DNA of 64,000 nucleotides from Synechococcus sp. C9 (GTDB lineage Bacteria > Cyanobacteriota > Cyanobacteriia > Gloeomargaritales > Gloeomargaritaceae): positions 620,001-684,000 of the forward strand of contig NZ_JALAAD010000001.1 of the NCBI RefSeq assembly GCF_022984075.1. Direction: 5' to 3'. Below are positions 1 to 8,285 of this stretch, piece by piece. The position numbers and the translations under genes were made by a program. The notes below the pieces were generated by a model, which saw nothing but the letters and a program-made list of their open reading frames with translations, searched no databases and was not told the DNA's origin. Positions within the stretch are counted from its first letter, which is position 1; each line of letters opens with the position of its first letter.

Positions 1-417
1 CGGGTGCAGGGGTTGGATGCGGGGGCGGATGATTATTTGGTCAAGCCTTTTGCGTTTGCGGAATTGGCGGCGCGGGTGCGGGCGTTACTGCGGCGACCTT
101 TGGCGGGCACCACCCCGACCCGTTTGCAGGTGGGCACCCTGGTTTTGGAGCCAGAACAACGTCTTGCCTATCGGGGAGCGCGGCAAATTGTTTTATCGGA
201 AAAAGAGACCCAACTTTTGATGCTGTTGATGCAACATCCGGGGCAAATTTTGTCCCATGCTCAGCTATTGGCGGGGCTATGGCCGGGGGAATCCCAGGCG
301 GATCGCAATCTTTTGGCGGCGCAGGTGCGGCTGTTGCGGCGAAAATTGGAATGCCCCCCGGAACCGCCCTTGATTCAAACGTTGTATGGACGGGGCTATG
401 GGCTGATCCCCTCCTAA
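1..417 (+). CDS. OmpR/PhoB-family response regulator, C-terminal part (5' truncated)
   Basis: The frame is open from base 1, so this is the 3' part of a gene that begins outside the window. It starts inside the receiver domain: GLDAGADDYLVKPF contains the conserved Lys of the last receiver strand, followed by helix 5. A linker then leads to a winged-helix DNA-binding domain ending in the family signature around YGRGYGL. The protein would act in the cytoplasm as a two-component transcription regulator phosphorylated by a histidine kinase. No kinase lies downstream; any partner must be upstream. The target genes cannot be inferred from what is visible. Confidence 0.9.
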   Translation, partial: RVQGLDAGADDYLVKPFAFAELAARVRALLRRPLAGTTPTRLQVGTLVLEPEQRLAYRGARQIVLSEKETQLLMLLMQHPGQILSHAQLLAGLWPGESQADRNLLAAQVRLLRRKLECPPEPPLIQTLYGRGYGLIPS

Positions 418-1071
418 CAGTCCTTGGCGGGCATCCGGTAGCCATCCACCCTGGAATGGTCAGGAAAAAATTTGATATTTTATAGTCATTTTGATTTAGA
501 ATGCGACACTTTTTAGATATTTGTAATCGCTCTATTTCCTGGGTAGCTCTATCAATTCAAAGTTAGCAGTCGCAGGGGGGCACCCCCGCCCTTGGTTCTG
601 GAGAATTCTTGTTTGTTAATCAAGTAGGATCGCTATAACGCTAATCAAATAGGACTGCTATAGTCTGTTCACCAATTACAGGATGCAAAATTTAGTGCTA
701 ATGAGGTGAGAACAAGTGGGTTGACAGCCCTATCCCGTAACCCCTTAAAAGGCTGTAAGGCTCGTAGGGGCATGATCCCCGTTATTGGTTCTGGGGAATT
801 TCTATTGGTTAATTGAGTCGGTTTATCATAGGGCAAATCTTGCAAAAATTTTAGGGGAACAGGCACGCCCGCTCCCCTATCGGATTTAATTAGATTCAGA
901 ACCTTTATGGGCTGGTTCCGTTATAAATTGAGATTAAGGTTAAGAACCTAATGGGCTGGTTCCTAAATAAATCACATTTTTACTATCGCATCTCCCTCAA
1001 CCTGGGTAGGGATTCCTTAATTATTTCTTTATATTGCTGACTGATGGCGAGATGTTAACCGCTGTTACGTT
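418..1071. other. Gene-free interval with repeat copies
   Basis: No convincing gene is seen in these 654 bases between the response regulator and the convergent dnaJ. The interval holds two degenerate copies of the dispersed GTCGCAGGGG...CTTGGTTCTGG repeat (about 549-663 and 759-831). It also holds two copies of a short GAACC...GGTTC hairpin (899-918 and 944-963). A 65-codon minus-strand frame at 669-866 lies across repeat material and is not accepted as a gene. Confidence 0.6.
549..663 (+). repeat. Dispersed repeat, family-1 end
   Basis: The copy contains the core GTCGCAGGGGGG...CCCTTGGTTCTGG and ends with ATCAAGTAGGATCGCTATA. A second, near-identical end (AATCAAATAGGACTGCTATAG) follows immediately, so the terminus is doubled. 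The same core and terminus recur near 4.4, 12.4, 39.1, 46.5 and 51.7 kb. Confidence 0.7.
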
Positions 1072-1959
1072 TTATAACGAAGTCGGGGTGGTTGGTTGGC
1101 GGGGATTAAAGCGTTCGATTTGGCGAATTTGTTCATACAGTTGCAGTTCTTGGGGGCTGAGTTCGGTGGGGACTTGGATCAGGAGTTCTACGATTTGGTC
1201 GCCCCGGGTTTGGTCTTCCCGCAGGTAGCCCCGACCGGGCAGGCGCAGGCGTTGGTGGTTTTGCACCCGGGGGGGGATGACCATTTTCACGGGACCGTCC
1301 AGGGTGGGGACTTGGACGTGGGCACCGAGGATGGCTTCGCTGGGGGTGATGGGCAGGGTGCAGTAGATGTCATCCCCTTGCAGGCGCAGGTGTTCGTCGG
1401 GGGTCACTTGGATATTTAGGTACAGGTCGCCGCCGTTGTCCCCTTGTTTTTTCAGGCGGATGCGTTGACCCGTGACCATGCCGGGGGGGAGGTTGATTTC
1501 CAGGGTGCGTTCCCCCAGGCTGAGCCGATGCCGACCCCCTTTGTAGGCTTGCTGGAGGGATAAATTCAGGCGGGCTTCGATGTCGCCGGGGGATTCCCAG
1601 GGTTCGGGGCGGGGTTCACTGCGGCGGGTAAAGCGGGTCAGGAGTTGGTCTAAAAAGTCCTGGAAGTCCAGGAAGCGGCTGTAGTCAAAGTCCGGGCTGG
1701 GGCGGGGGGGGGCTTCGCCCTGGAAGCCTTTTTGTTGCCAGTATTGCCCAAACCGGTTGTATTCCGCCCGTTTTTGGCTGTCGGAGAGGACTTGGTAGGC
1801 TTCGCCGATGATTTTGAATTGTTCTTCGGCGGTTTTGTCGCCGGGGTTGAGGTCCGGGTGGTAGCGGCGGGCGAGTTGGCGGTAGGCGCGTTTGATTTCG
1901 GCGAGGCTGGCGTTGCGGTCCACCCCCAGGATTTGGTAATAATTGCGGAAATTACGCAT
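1072..1959 (-). CDS. dnaJ: DnaJ/CbpA-type Hsp40 co-chaperone
   Basis: This J-domain co-chaperone stimulates the DnaK ATPase and delivers unfolded clients. The N-terminus ([17 protein letters not shown]) opens a J domain carrying the HPD tripeptide in [11 protein letters not shown] linker rich in Phe, Asp and Arg follows, and then the two beta-rich C-terminal substrate-binding subdomains ([21 protein letters not shown]). There is no CxxCxGxG zinc finger, so this is a type II (CbpA-like) Hsp40. The chosen ATG at 1959 gives 295 residues; a longer frame would run into dnaK. The gene follows dnaK with only 4 nt between stop and start, which indicates translational coupling and a matched DnaK-DnaJ pair. 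No grpE is adjacent. Confidence 0.93.
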   Translation of the reverse strand: MRNFRNYYQILGVDRNASLAEIKRAYRQLARRYHPDLNPGDKTAEEQFKIIGEAYQVLSDSQKRAEYNRFGQYWQQKGFQGEAPPRPSPDFDYSRFLDFQDFLDQLLTRFTRRSEPRPEPWESPGDIEARLNLSLQQAYKGGRHRLSLGERTLEINLPPGMVTGQRIRLKKQGDNGGDLYLNIQVTPDEHLRLQGDDIYCTLPITPSEAILGAHVQVPTLDGPVKMVIPPRVQNHQRLRLPGRGYLREDQTRGDQIVELLIQVPTELSPQELQLYEQIRQIERFNPRQPTTPTSL

Positions 1960-1963
1960 GGTA

Positions 1964-3871
1964 TTACCAGTTTTCATCGTCCCATTCCCGGCGACGGGGC
2001 GGGTTGTCATCCAGGCGGCTCCAGGGGGGGGAGAACCAGGGCACTTCGTCTTCCTGCTGTTGTTGCCGGACGAGGGCGAGCAGTTCCGTCAGTTGTTCTT
2101 GCAGGCGACTGCTGAGGCGATCCACTTTGACAAAATCGTTGGCGGCTAAACTCCGGCGCAGGGCTTGGATCAGTTGTTCGATTTTCTGACGGCGTTCCCG
2201 CACAAATAGAAAACCGTAGTCCAGGGTCACCTGCCGCAGTTGCCGTTCCGCCCGTTGAATCAGGGCTTCCGCCTTGTGGTATTGCTCCACCCGTTGTTTT
2301 TGGGCTTGGTCCATTGGGGCGGCCCGTTCGGCTTCCGCCAGCATTTTTTGTACCTCCGCCTGGGTCAAACTGGCGGCATCCTGCACCGTCACCGTATGTT
2401 GCCGCCCAGTCTGCCGGTCTTGCGCCGTGACCTGCAAAATGCCGTTGGCATCAATGTCAAACGCTACCTGCACCTGGGGTAGCCCCTTGGGCGCGGGGGG
2501 AATGCCGGTCAACCGGAACCGCCCCAGGGATTTATTGCCGCTGGCGAGGGGACGTTCCCCCTGGAGGATGTGAATTTCCACCGCACTTTGGTTGTCCTCA
2601 GCGGTAGAAAAGGTATCCGAGCGGCGCACCGGCACCGGTGTATTGCGGGGAATCAGGGTTTTCATCATCCCCCCGGCGGTTTCCAAACCCAGGGATAGGG
2701 GGGTGACATCCAACAGCAGGACATCCCGCAGTTCCCCCGCCAGCACTGCCCCTTGAATGGCCGCCCCCACCGCCACCACCTCCTCCGGGTTCACCCCCTG
2801 GCAGGGTTCCTGATGCAGGAGTTCCCGTACCAACTGGCGCACCATCGGCATCCGGGTCGCCCCCCCCACCAACAGCACCGCATCAATATCCTGGGGGGCC
2901 AAACCGCTGTCGCTGAGGGCTTGATCCACCGGCAGGCGCAGGCGGTCCAGCAAATCCCCACAGAGGGATTCAAACGTACTGCGGCTCAATTCCGTTTCCA
3001 AATGCTGGGGGCCCTCCTCGGTGGCGGTAATAAACGGCAAATTGACCAGGGTGCTTTTCACACTGGAAAGTTCAATTTTGGCCTTTTCGGCGGCTTCCAA
3101 TAACCGTTGAAACGCCTGCCGTTCCCGGCGCAGGTCAATGCCCGTCTCCTTTTGAAATTGCTCCGCCAGCCAATTCACCAGCCGCTGGTCAAAATCCACC
3201 CCCCCCAACTGGGTATCCCCGCTGGTCGCCCGCACCTCAAAGACCCCTTGGCTAATTTCCAGGATGGACACATCAAACGTGCCGCCCCCCAAATCAAAGA
3301 CCAGGATGGTTTGTTCCTCTTTTTTATCCAACCCATAGGCCAAAGCCGCGGCGGTGGGTTCATTCAAAATCCGTTTCACCTCCAACCCCGCCAACCGCCC
3401 CGCATCCCGGGTGGCCTGCCGCTGGGCATCATTAAAATAGGCGGGTACCGTGATCACCACATCCGTCACCGGTCGCCCCAACACCTGCTCCGCATCATCC
3501 GCCAATTTCCGCAAAATCATTGCCGACAATTCCTCCGGGGCATATACCTGCTCCATGCGGGGACAAACCACCTCTACCCGGTTGCGCTCCCCCCGTCGAA
3601 TCGTGTAGGGCACCCGCCGTGCCACCGCTGGCAATTCATCGTAGGTCATCCCCATCAACCGTTTCACCCCATAAAACGTATTTTTGGGGTCCAGTACCGC
3701 CTGTCTGCGTGCCAACTGCCCCACCAGCCGCTCCCCTTCCCGGGAAAATCCCACCACACTCGGCGTGGTGCGACTCCCTTCACTGTTGGGGAGTACCACG
3801 GGTTTGCCCCCTTCCATCACCGCCACTACCGAATTCGTTGTTCCCAGGTCAATTCCCACCACGCTGGTCAT
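1964..3871 (-). CDS. dnaK: Hsp70 chaperone DnaK
   Basis: This ATP-dependent cytoplasmic chaperone has 635 residues, the normal size for DnaK. The nucleotide-binding domain starts with [13 protein letters not shown] and contains [11 protein letters not shown] and [11 protein letters not shown]. The substrate-binding domain includes [14 protein letters not shown]. The helical lid ends in an unusual Trp-, Pro- and Arg-rich acidic tail ([15 protein letters not shown] through WDDENW). That ending does not look like the EEVD-like tail of the housekeeping cyanobacterial paralogue, so this is probably one of the extra DnaK copies (inference). It is the first gene of a dnaK-dnaJ operon. No CIRCE inverted repeat was found in the 142-bp upstream gap. 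Confidence 0.96.
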   Translation of the reverse strand: MTSVVGIDLGTTNSVVAVMEGGKPVVLPNSEGSRTTPSVVGFSREGERLVGQLARRQAVLDPKNTFYGVKRLMGMTYDELPAVARRVPYTIRRGERNRVEVVCPRMEQVYAPEELSAMILRKLADDAEQVLGRPVTDVVITVPAYFNDAQRQATRDAGRLAGLEVKRILNEPTAAALAYGLDKKEEQTILVFDLGGGTFDVSILEISQGVFEVRATSGDTQLGGVDFDQRLVNWLAEQFQKETGIDLRRERQAFQRLLEAAEKAKIELSSVKSTLVNLPFITATEEGPQHLETELSRSTFESLCGDLLDRLRLPVDQALSDSGLAPQDIDAVLLVGGATRMPMVRQLVRELLHQEPCQGVNPEEVVAVGAAIQGAVLAGELRDVLLLDVTPLSLGLETAGGMMKTLIPRNTPVPVRRSDTFSTAEDNQSAVEIHILQGERPLASGNKSLGRFRLTGIPPAPKGLPQVQVAFDIDANGILQVTAQDRQTGRQHTVTVQDAASLTQAEVQKMLAEAERAAPMDQAQKQRVEQYHKAEALIQRAERQLRQVTLDYGFLFVRERRQKIEQLIQALRRSLAANDFVKVDRLSSRLQEQLTELLALVRQQQQEDEVPWFSPPWSRLDDNPPRRREWDDENW

Positions 3872-4013
3872 GGGCTACCCTATCCACCTAACAAGAAGTT
3901 CCCTGTATCCTATCTTACTGTGAACCCAACAGCAGTCCGGATTCCCCTACTCCTATCCGACCTGAGCTAGTCTAATATGATAGCAATTCAATAATTATCC
4001 CTAAATTATCCCT

Positions 4014-4376
4014 ATGAGCGATTCATCCCCAAACTTTTGGCAAAAAGCCAAGGCGAAACTGCAGGACATCACCACCAGCCCCCCGGCGCAACAGGTGAAA
4101 AAATTAGCCCAAACTGCCGCCCAACAAATCGGGGAAACTGCCCAGGAACTCCAACAGCAGACGGAAGAATTGCTCCAAAGCGAACGGGTCAAGCATCTGC
4201 GTCAGAATGCCACCCAAACCGCCCAAAAAGTTTCCCAACAGACCAGCACGGTTTTGGGACAGGTGACAGAAACCATCAAAACCACCACCGCTGACTTGGT
4301 CGATCAGGCGAAAAAACAATTGGATGCTTCCTCTTCAAAACCTGATGCCAACGAAACAGATTTGCCCGGCTTCTGA
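4014..4376 (+). CDS. Small amphipathic-helix protein of unknown function
   Basis: I do not recognise a named family for this 120-residue protein. It is hydrophilic and rich in Gln, Thr, Ala and Lys. Long predicted amphipathic helices or coiled coils run through most of the length (for example ELQQQTEELLQSERVKHLRQ), with no signal peptide, Cys or membrane segment. The composition resembles LEA-like or apolipoprotein-like helical proteins that coat membranes or protect proteins. The gene is divergent from dnaK across a 142-bp gap, so a shared stress-responsive promoter region is possible (inference). The ATG at 4014 is the only sensible start. Confidence 0.7.
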   Translation: MSDSSPNFWQKAKAKLQDITTSPPAQQVKKLAQTAAQQIGETAQELQQQTEELLQSERVKHLRQNATQTAQKVSQQTSTVLGQVTETIKTTTADLVDQAKKQLDASSSKPDANETDLPGF

Positions 4377-4413
4377 ACCACTAATCATACAATCCTCAAC
4401 CAAAATGGTATCA

Positions 4414-4484
4414 AGGTCCTAGGCATACTGCCCCCGAGCTTGGGTTTACAAAATTTTTGTTTGTGAATCAAGTAGGATTGCTAT
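4414..4484 (+). repeat. Degenerate family-1 repeat end
   Basis: The stretch ends in GAATCAAGTAGGATTGCTATAG, the same terminus as the dispersed repeat at 51.7 kb. The preceding core (CATACTGCCCCCGAGCTTGG) is strongly eroded. It lies just upstream of the Uma2-family gene, and its terminal TATAG could contribute to that gene's promoter. Confidence 0.55.
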
Positions 4485-4526
4485 AGAATTGTCGTCTGAG
4501 CATCAATAATAATCAAATAAGTTTTT

Positions 4527-5099
4527 ATGCAATCTCTCACCAATACCAAGCAGTTAACCGTTGAGGAATTTCTCACCCTTCCCACTGGCGATATCACCTA
4601 TGAGTTAGTAGAGGGAAAAGCGGTACCCAAGGATAAACCGATGTCACCCCAGCGTTTTCATGCCTCTTTACAGAAATGCTTGCTGTGGATTTTGGATGGG
4701 TGGTGCCGAGGGAAGGGAGATGTTTATACAGAATTAGCGGTGCAACTCCAACGCCAGGGGGATGTGTGGGTGCCTGTACCGGATTTAACCTATGTTTCTT
4801 TTGAGCGTTGGCCGGAGCAATTAACCAGTGATGGCCTTTGTCCAGTCGCCCCTGAATTGGTGGTTGAAATTATTTCTCCGACCCAAGGTTTTGGGGAAAT
4901 GGCACAAAAAGCGGGCGATTATTTAGAGGCTGGGATTCTGCGGGTATGGATCGTTGATGCGGTCGCCAAAAGTATCACCGTGTTTTACCCCGACCGCCGC
5001 CCCCACACATTTACCAAATCCCAAAGGATGACAGATGATTTATTCCCAGACTTGGTGATCATTCCCGAAGATATATTTGCCCAGGCACGCATTCCCTAA
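4527..5099 (+). CDS. Uma2 family (DUF820) PD-(D/E)XK nuclease-like protein
   Basis: Proteins of this family are very abundant in cyanobacteria and have a restriction-endonuclease-like fold. Their cellular role is not established. The 190-residue protein has the family layout: VEEFLTLPTGDITYELVEGKAV at the N-terminus (conserved Glu), VPVPDLTYVS (catalytic-type Asp), then APELVVEIISP with the E-x-I/V pair. A downstream basic and aromatic segment (AGILRVWIVDAVAKSITVF) completes the core. The gene is monocistronic and flanked on both sides by copies of the dispersed repeat, which fits an accessory, mobile gene. Confidence 0.85.
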   Translation: MQSLTNTKQLTVEEFLTLPTGDITYELVEGKAVPKDKPMSPQRFHASLQKCLLWILDGWCRGKGDVYTELAVQLQRQGDVWVPVPDLTYVSFERWPEQLTSDGLCPVAPELVVEIISPTQGFGEMAQKAGDYLEAGILRVWIVDAVAKSITVFYPDRRPHTFTKSQRMTDDLFPDLVIIPEDIFAQARIP

Positions 5100-5514
5100 G
5101 CCTAGCGGTAGAAAATCACCCATTGATTTAATCGTGAGAGGGCACTTCTATAAATTCAAAGTTAGCGGTCGTAGCGCCCTTGGTTCCGGGGAATATAGGC
5201 ATTCCCACGATGGGATTTATGATTGGTTCAAATAAAATAAATAGAGATTCCCTGAAAATAGAATAGGGGTCGCAGGGGGGCACCCCCCGCCCTTGGTTCT
5301 GGGGAATATGGGTATGCCAACGATGGGATTTATGATTGATTCAAATTCAAATAAATAGAGATTCCCTGAAAATAGAATAGGGGTCGCAGGGGGACACCCC
5401 CCGCCCTTGGTTCTGGGGAATATGGGTATGCCAACGATGAAATTTTTGCTTGGCTCAAATAAATAGAGATGCCCTATAAACCGTAACATTCATCAAGTAG
5501 GATAGCGATAGGGT
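5100..5514. other. Gene-free interval filled by a repeat element
   Basis: The 415 bases between the Uma2-family gene and the convergent solute-binding-protein gene consist almost entirely of the expanded repeat at 5139-5475 and a trailing family-1 end near 5490-5511. A 90-codon minus-strand frame at 5217-5489 is produced by the repeats themselves and is not a gene. Confidence 0.65.
5139..5475. repeat. MITE-like repeat with internal tandem duplication
   Basis: The element begins with AGGGCACTTCTATAAATT and ends with AAATAGAGATGCCCT, which are imperfect terminal inverted repeats. Inside, the unit starting GGTCGC or GGTCGT occurs three times, at 5167, 5268 and 5382, with spacings of 101 and 114 bp. 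Removing two internal units gives an element of about 122 bp, close to the 130-bp copies at 44589-44718 and 51572-51701. The expansion therefore looks like internal tandem duplication in a single copy. Confidence 0.7.
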
Positions 5515-6327
5515 TTAACCGGGTTCTGCTAATAACTTTTCCGTTGTTAATGTCCCATACTCTAAAGTTAGATATTGATTCACCAAATCCCGTAAATTGT
5601 AGCTATTCCAAGGCAAAAGTACCGCCCGCAGATTGCGGCTATCACTCACCACCGCTGTTTTCAAATAGAGGGCTAATTTCGGTTGATTTAAGACCAACTG
5701 ACGCACTTCTAATTCATCCCGAAATGCCGCGATAACTGCACCCTGTTCTACGGCTGTCACCACATCCCGCCAGTGGGGATATTCGATGATCTGCGCCTGG
5801 GGAAACCGACGACGGGCAATGCGAGCGTGGGCTGTCTCGGTAATCACTCCCAACCGCCCTGAAAATTGCCGAATGTAGTTCACCAAGGCATCCTGATTTT
5901 GGAGTCCCTGTTGCGCCAGTTGCAAACGATTGAGTAGGAGGGCATCCCGCATCACCAGGTAGGGTTGGGAAAATAAACCCCTCGTGGCACGTCCGAGGGT
6001 AACGGTCAGTTTGGAAATCGCCACATCCGCCTGGTTGGTGTACACCAGTTCCGCTACCTGGTCAAAGGTCTGCGCCGTGCGGATAAATTCGGGTTTTACC
6101 CCCAGGGTGGCCGCTAAATTTCGGGCTAAATCCACATCCACACCCGTCAGTCGCCCTTGAGCATCCTGGGCAAAAAAGGGGGGGTTGTCCTGTCCGAGCA
6201 TCGCCACCCGTAGGATACCCCGCTGTTGGATGGCTTGAATATCCGGTGCTAAGGCTAAAGCCGGGTCAATCCCCAGGATGCCCCATCCGAACACCACCAC
6301 CAATAGGCAACAGAGATAGTTCCACAT
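5515..6327 (-). CDS. Periplasmic amino-acid-type solute-binding protein
   Basis: The protein resembles the type 2 periplasmic binding proteins (SBP_bac_3) that capture polar amino acids or similar solutes for ABC importers. From the ATG at 6327 it begins with a signal peptide (MWNYLCCLLVVVFGWGILG, then a DPALALA cleavage region). The mature part starts with IQAIQQRGILRVAMLGQDNP, the family's typical opening. It continues with DVDLARNLAATLGV and NQADVAISKLTVT, the ligand-pocket strands. A start at 6414 would add 29 residues before the signal peptide; GAGG upstream of 6327 supports the shorter form. No permease or ATPase gene is adjacent, so it may serve a transporter encoded elsewhere or act as a sensor. 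Confidence 0.82.
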   Translation of the reverse strand: MWNYLCCLLVVVFGWGILGIDPALALAPDIQAIQQRGILRVAMLGQDNPPFFAQDAQGRLTGVDVDLARNLAATLGVKPEFIRTAQTFDQVAELVYTNQADVAISKLTVTLGRATRGLFSQPYLVMRDALLLNRLQLAQQGLQNQDALVNYIRQFSGRLGVITETAHARIARRRFPQAQIIEYPHWRDVVTAVEQGAVIAAFRDELEVRQLVLNQPKLALYLKTAVVSDSRNLRAVLLPWNSYNLRDLVNQYLTLEYGTLTTEKLLAEPG

Positions 6328-6884
6328 CCAGACGCCTCGATGATTTGGGAATGAGTGGGTGTAGGGGCGGAACCCCCCGGACTGATTTTTCCAGAATTTC
6401 AGCATCTTGAGCATGGAAGTTTTTGCTGGTTCTGAATTAATATACCAAGCTGGAAAGCACCTTTATTCTATTTTTGAGAGTTTCACTTTACTAATGTTGG
6501 CATGGGACATAATTTTAACAAACCTCTCTCCCTGAAAGGATTTTGGGCGTTGATCATCATACGACATCATTATTTACTTAAAACTCTCTTTTTTATTATG
6601 GGTTATGTAGTGATCCTGCTTGATTTACATTAGCTTGCGTGCCGTAGGCATACAAAAATTTTCCAGAACCATACACCGCAGGTGCTGTTTTTACGGGGAT
6701 ATTCCCCGTACAACCCCTATTCCATTTGCATTTGTCTATTCTCATTTAGGATTACTGTATATCCTCGGCGGGGACATTTTTAATCTCGTACCAGTATTCT
6801 CAACGTTATTTCTGCACCACTTCACTTTTGGCTTTTTCCCTGCAATCTTCTGGCATCATAGGAAGGGGGCTACCCTGGGAAACT
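6328..6884. other. Gene-free interval upstream of nadK
   Basis: These 557 bases separate the divergent solute-binding-protein and NAD kinase genes and must hold both promoters. A partial dispersed repeat lies at 6611-6671. A perfect 7-bp hairpin with a 5-nt loop (TACGGGGATATTCCCCGTA, 6692-6710) follows and may belong to the nadK leader. I see no other coding signal. Confidence 0.5.
6611..6671. repeat. Partial dispersed repeat copy
   Basis: The segment TTTACATTAGCTTGCGTGCC and the following GTAGGCATACAAAAA...TTCCAGAACCA are nearly identical to 51592-51641, the left half of the 130-bp element at 51.6 kb. Only that half is present here, so this is a truncated copy. Confidence 0.75.
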
Positions 6885-7811
6885 GTGCAGTTACAGCAGG
6901 TCATTATCACCTACAAGGCCAACGACCCGGAGAGTAAACGCTGGGCGACTCGCTGTGAGCAGGAATTGACCGCTCGGGGGGTGCGGGTGTTGGTGGGGCC
7001 GAGTGGACCGAAGGACAACCCCTACCCGGTGTTTTTGGCTTCGGCGCATCAGGGGATTGATTTGGCGATGGTGCTGGGGGGGGATGGGACGGCCTTGGGG
7101 GCGGCACGGCATCTGGCCGGGGAGGGGATTCCCCTGTTGGCGGTGAACATCGGCGGGCGGTTGGGGTTTCTCACGGAACCGGCGGAGGTACTCTACGACA
7201 CCCAGACCGTCTGGGAGCGGTTGGCGCAGGATCGCTATGCGGTGCAAAAACGGATGATGGTGCAGGCGCAACTGTTTCAGGGCAATCAACGACCAGGGGA
7301 ACCCACCAGCGAGGTGTTTTGGGCGTTGAATGAAATGGCGGTGAAACCGGCGAGTGTGGAACGGCTCCCCACCTGCGTTCTGGAAATTGAAATTGACGGG
7401 GAACTCATTGACCAGTACCAGGGGGATGGGTTGATCGTGGCCACCCCTACGGGTTCCACCTCCTATACCCTCTCGGCGGGCGGGGCAATTATGCACCCAG
7501 GGATGGAGGCCCTTTCCGTCGTGCCCATCTGTCCCTTGAGTTTATCCAGCCGCCCCTTGATTTTGCCCCCGGCGTTTGTGGTCAGCATTTGGCCCTTGCA
7601 GGACCGGGAGTTGAGTACCAAACTGTGGATGGATGGGGTACTGGCCACCAGCATTTGGCCGGGACAACGGGTGGACGTGCGGCGGGCCCAGAAGGATGCC
7701 CAATTTATCATCCTGCGGGAAAATTACTCCTACTACCGCACCCTCCGGGAAAAGTTGCAGTGGGCGGGGGCATTGGTGCCCTATCCCAATAACCACCGGG
7801 TCTGGTCCTAA
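6885..7811 (+). CDS. nadK: NAD kinase
   Basis: The enzyme phosphorylates NAD to NADP, supplying cofactor for photosynthetic electron transfer and biosynthesis. The protein contains the hallmark LGGDGTALGAARHL (GGDG motif), VNIGGRLGFLTE and the substrate segment ALNEMAVKPASVERL (NE motif). It also has GDGLIVATPTGSTSYTLSAGG, the conserved NADK region 2. The GTG at 6885 gives 308 residues, the usual size; an alternative TTG at 6828 would add 19 unconserved residues. The gene opens a same-strand run with the small lipoprotein and malic enzyme genes. The malic enzyme is NAD(P)-linked, so the grouping is metabolically sensible. Confidence 0.95.
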   Translation: MQLQQVIITYKANDPESKRWATRCEQELTARGVRVLVGPSGPKDNPYPVFLASAHQGIDLAMVLGGDGTALGAARHLAGEGIPLLAVNIGGRLGFLTEPAEVLYDTQTVWERLAQDRYAVQKRMMVQAQLFQGNQRPGEPTSEVFWALNEMAVKPASVERLPTCVLEIEIDGELIDQYQGDGLIVATPTGSTSYTLSAGGAIMHPGMEALSVVPICPLSLSSRPLILPPAFVVSIWPLQDRELSTKLWMDGVLATSIWPGQRVDVRRAQKDAQFIILRENYSYYRTLREKLQWAGALVPYPNNHRVWS

Positions 7812-7815
7812 ATGT

Positions 7816-8217
7816 ATGCGGCGATGGCTCTGGGTGGTGGTCGTTTTGGCAGGCTGTGGCGATGCGGTGGATTCCCCGGAACAGGCGGTGCGGGAATTTT
7901 TACGCTACGGCCCAGGCAGTCCCACCCCCAGTTATACCCAAATCCAATCCCGCCTATGTAACCGGGTCGTGGACGGGGTACCGCTCCCCCAACGGATACT
8001 GCGTTTGTACGACACCCTCGATGACCTGGAATTAACCGTGGATTACGCGGGCGTGGATTTGACCACCCAGATCAGCGGCAATCGGGCGACCGTGCGGGTA
8101 ACGGGTTCCGTAAAACGTACGGAAAAAGGGGTGGTGACGACCCAGCAATTGACCGGAGAAGACCAGGTTTTGACCCTGATACGCACCGGGGGACGGTGGC
8201 AAATTTGTCCTCCCTGA
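7816..8217 (+). CDS. Small predicted lipoprotein
   Basis: The 133-residue protein starts MRRWLWVVVVLAGCGD, a short positively charged and hydrophobic leader with an LAGC lipobox, so it is predicted to be lipid-anchored at the periplasmic face. The mature part (QAVREFLRYGPGSPTPSYTQ through QVLTLIRTGGRWQICPP) looks like a small alpha/beta domain of the NTF2-like or DUF4878 type, in which GGRWQI is a typical last strand. That family assignment is tentative. It begins 4 nt after the nadK stop and is probably co-transcribed. The function is unknown. Confidence 0.7.
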   Translation: MRRWLWVVVVLAGCGDAVDSPEQAVREFLRYGPGSPTPSYTQIQSRLCNRVVDGVPLPQRILRLYDTLDDLELTVDYAGVDLTTQISGNRATVRVTGSVKRTEKGVVTTQQLTGEDQVLTLIRTGGRWQICPP

Positions 8218-8285
8218 ACGACCCCTTGGGGCAAACTATGGTACGGTTGCTTATTACCAAATCATTGCCCAGAACGGAAACCCCT

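Noticed and set aside
669-866. 65-codon minus-strand frame
   Set aside because: It lies across a degenerate copy of the dispersed repeat and has no recognisable features.
3107-3970. 287-codon plus-strand frame opposite dnaK
   Set aside because: Its His-, Pro- and Gln-rich composition is the typical antisense shadow of a G+C-rich gene, here dnaK.
3872-4013. CIRCE heat-shock operator before dnaK
   Set aside because: The TTAGCACTC-N9-GAGTGCTAA pattern is absent on both strands of this gap.
5217-5489. 90-codon minus-strand reading frame
   Set aside because: Its repeated peptide (PIFPRTKGGGCPPATPILFS twice) is produced by the tandem repeat units; no ribosome-binding site and no non-repeat sequence.
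6620-6937. 105-codon plus-strand frame upstream of nadK
   Set aside because: It covers a repeat fragment and the nadK start in another frame; no family pattern.
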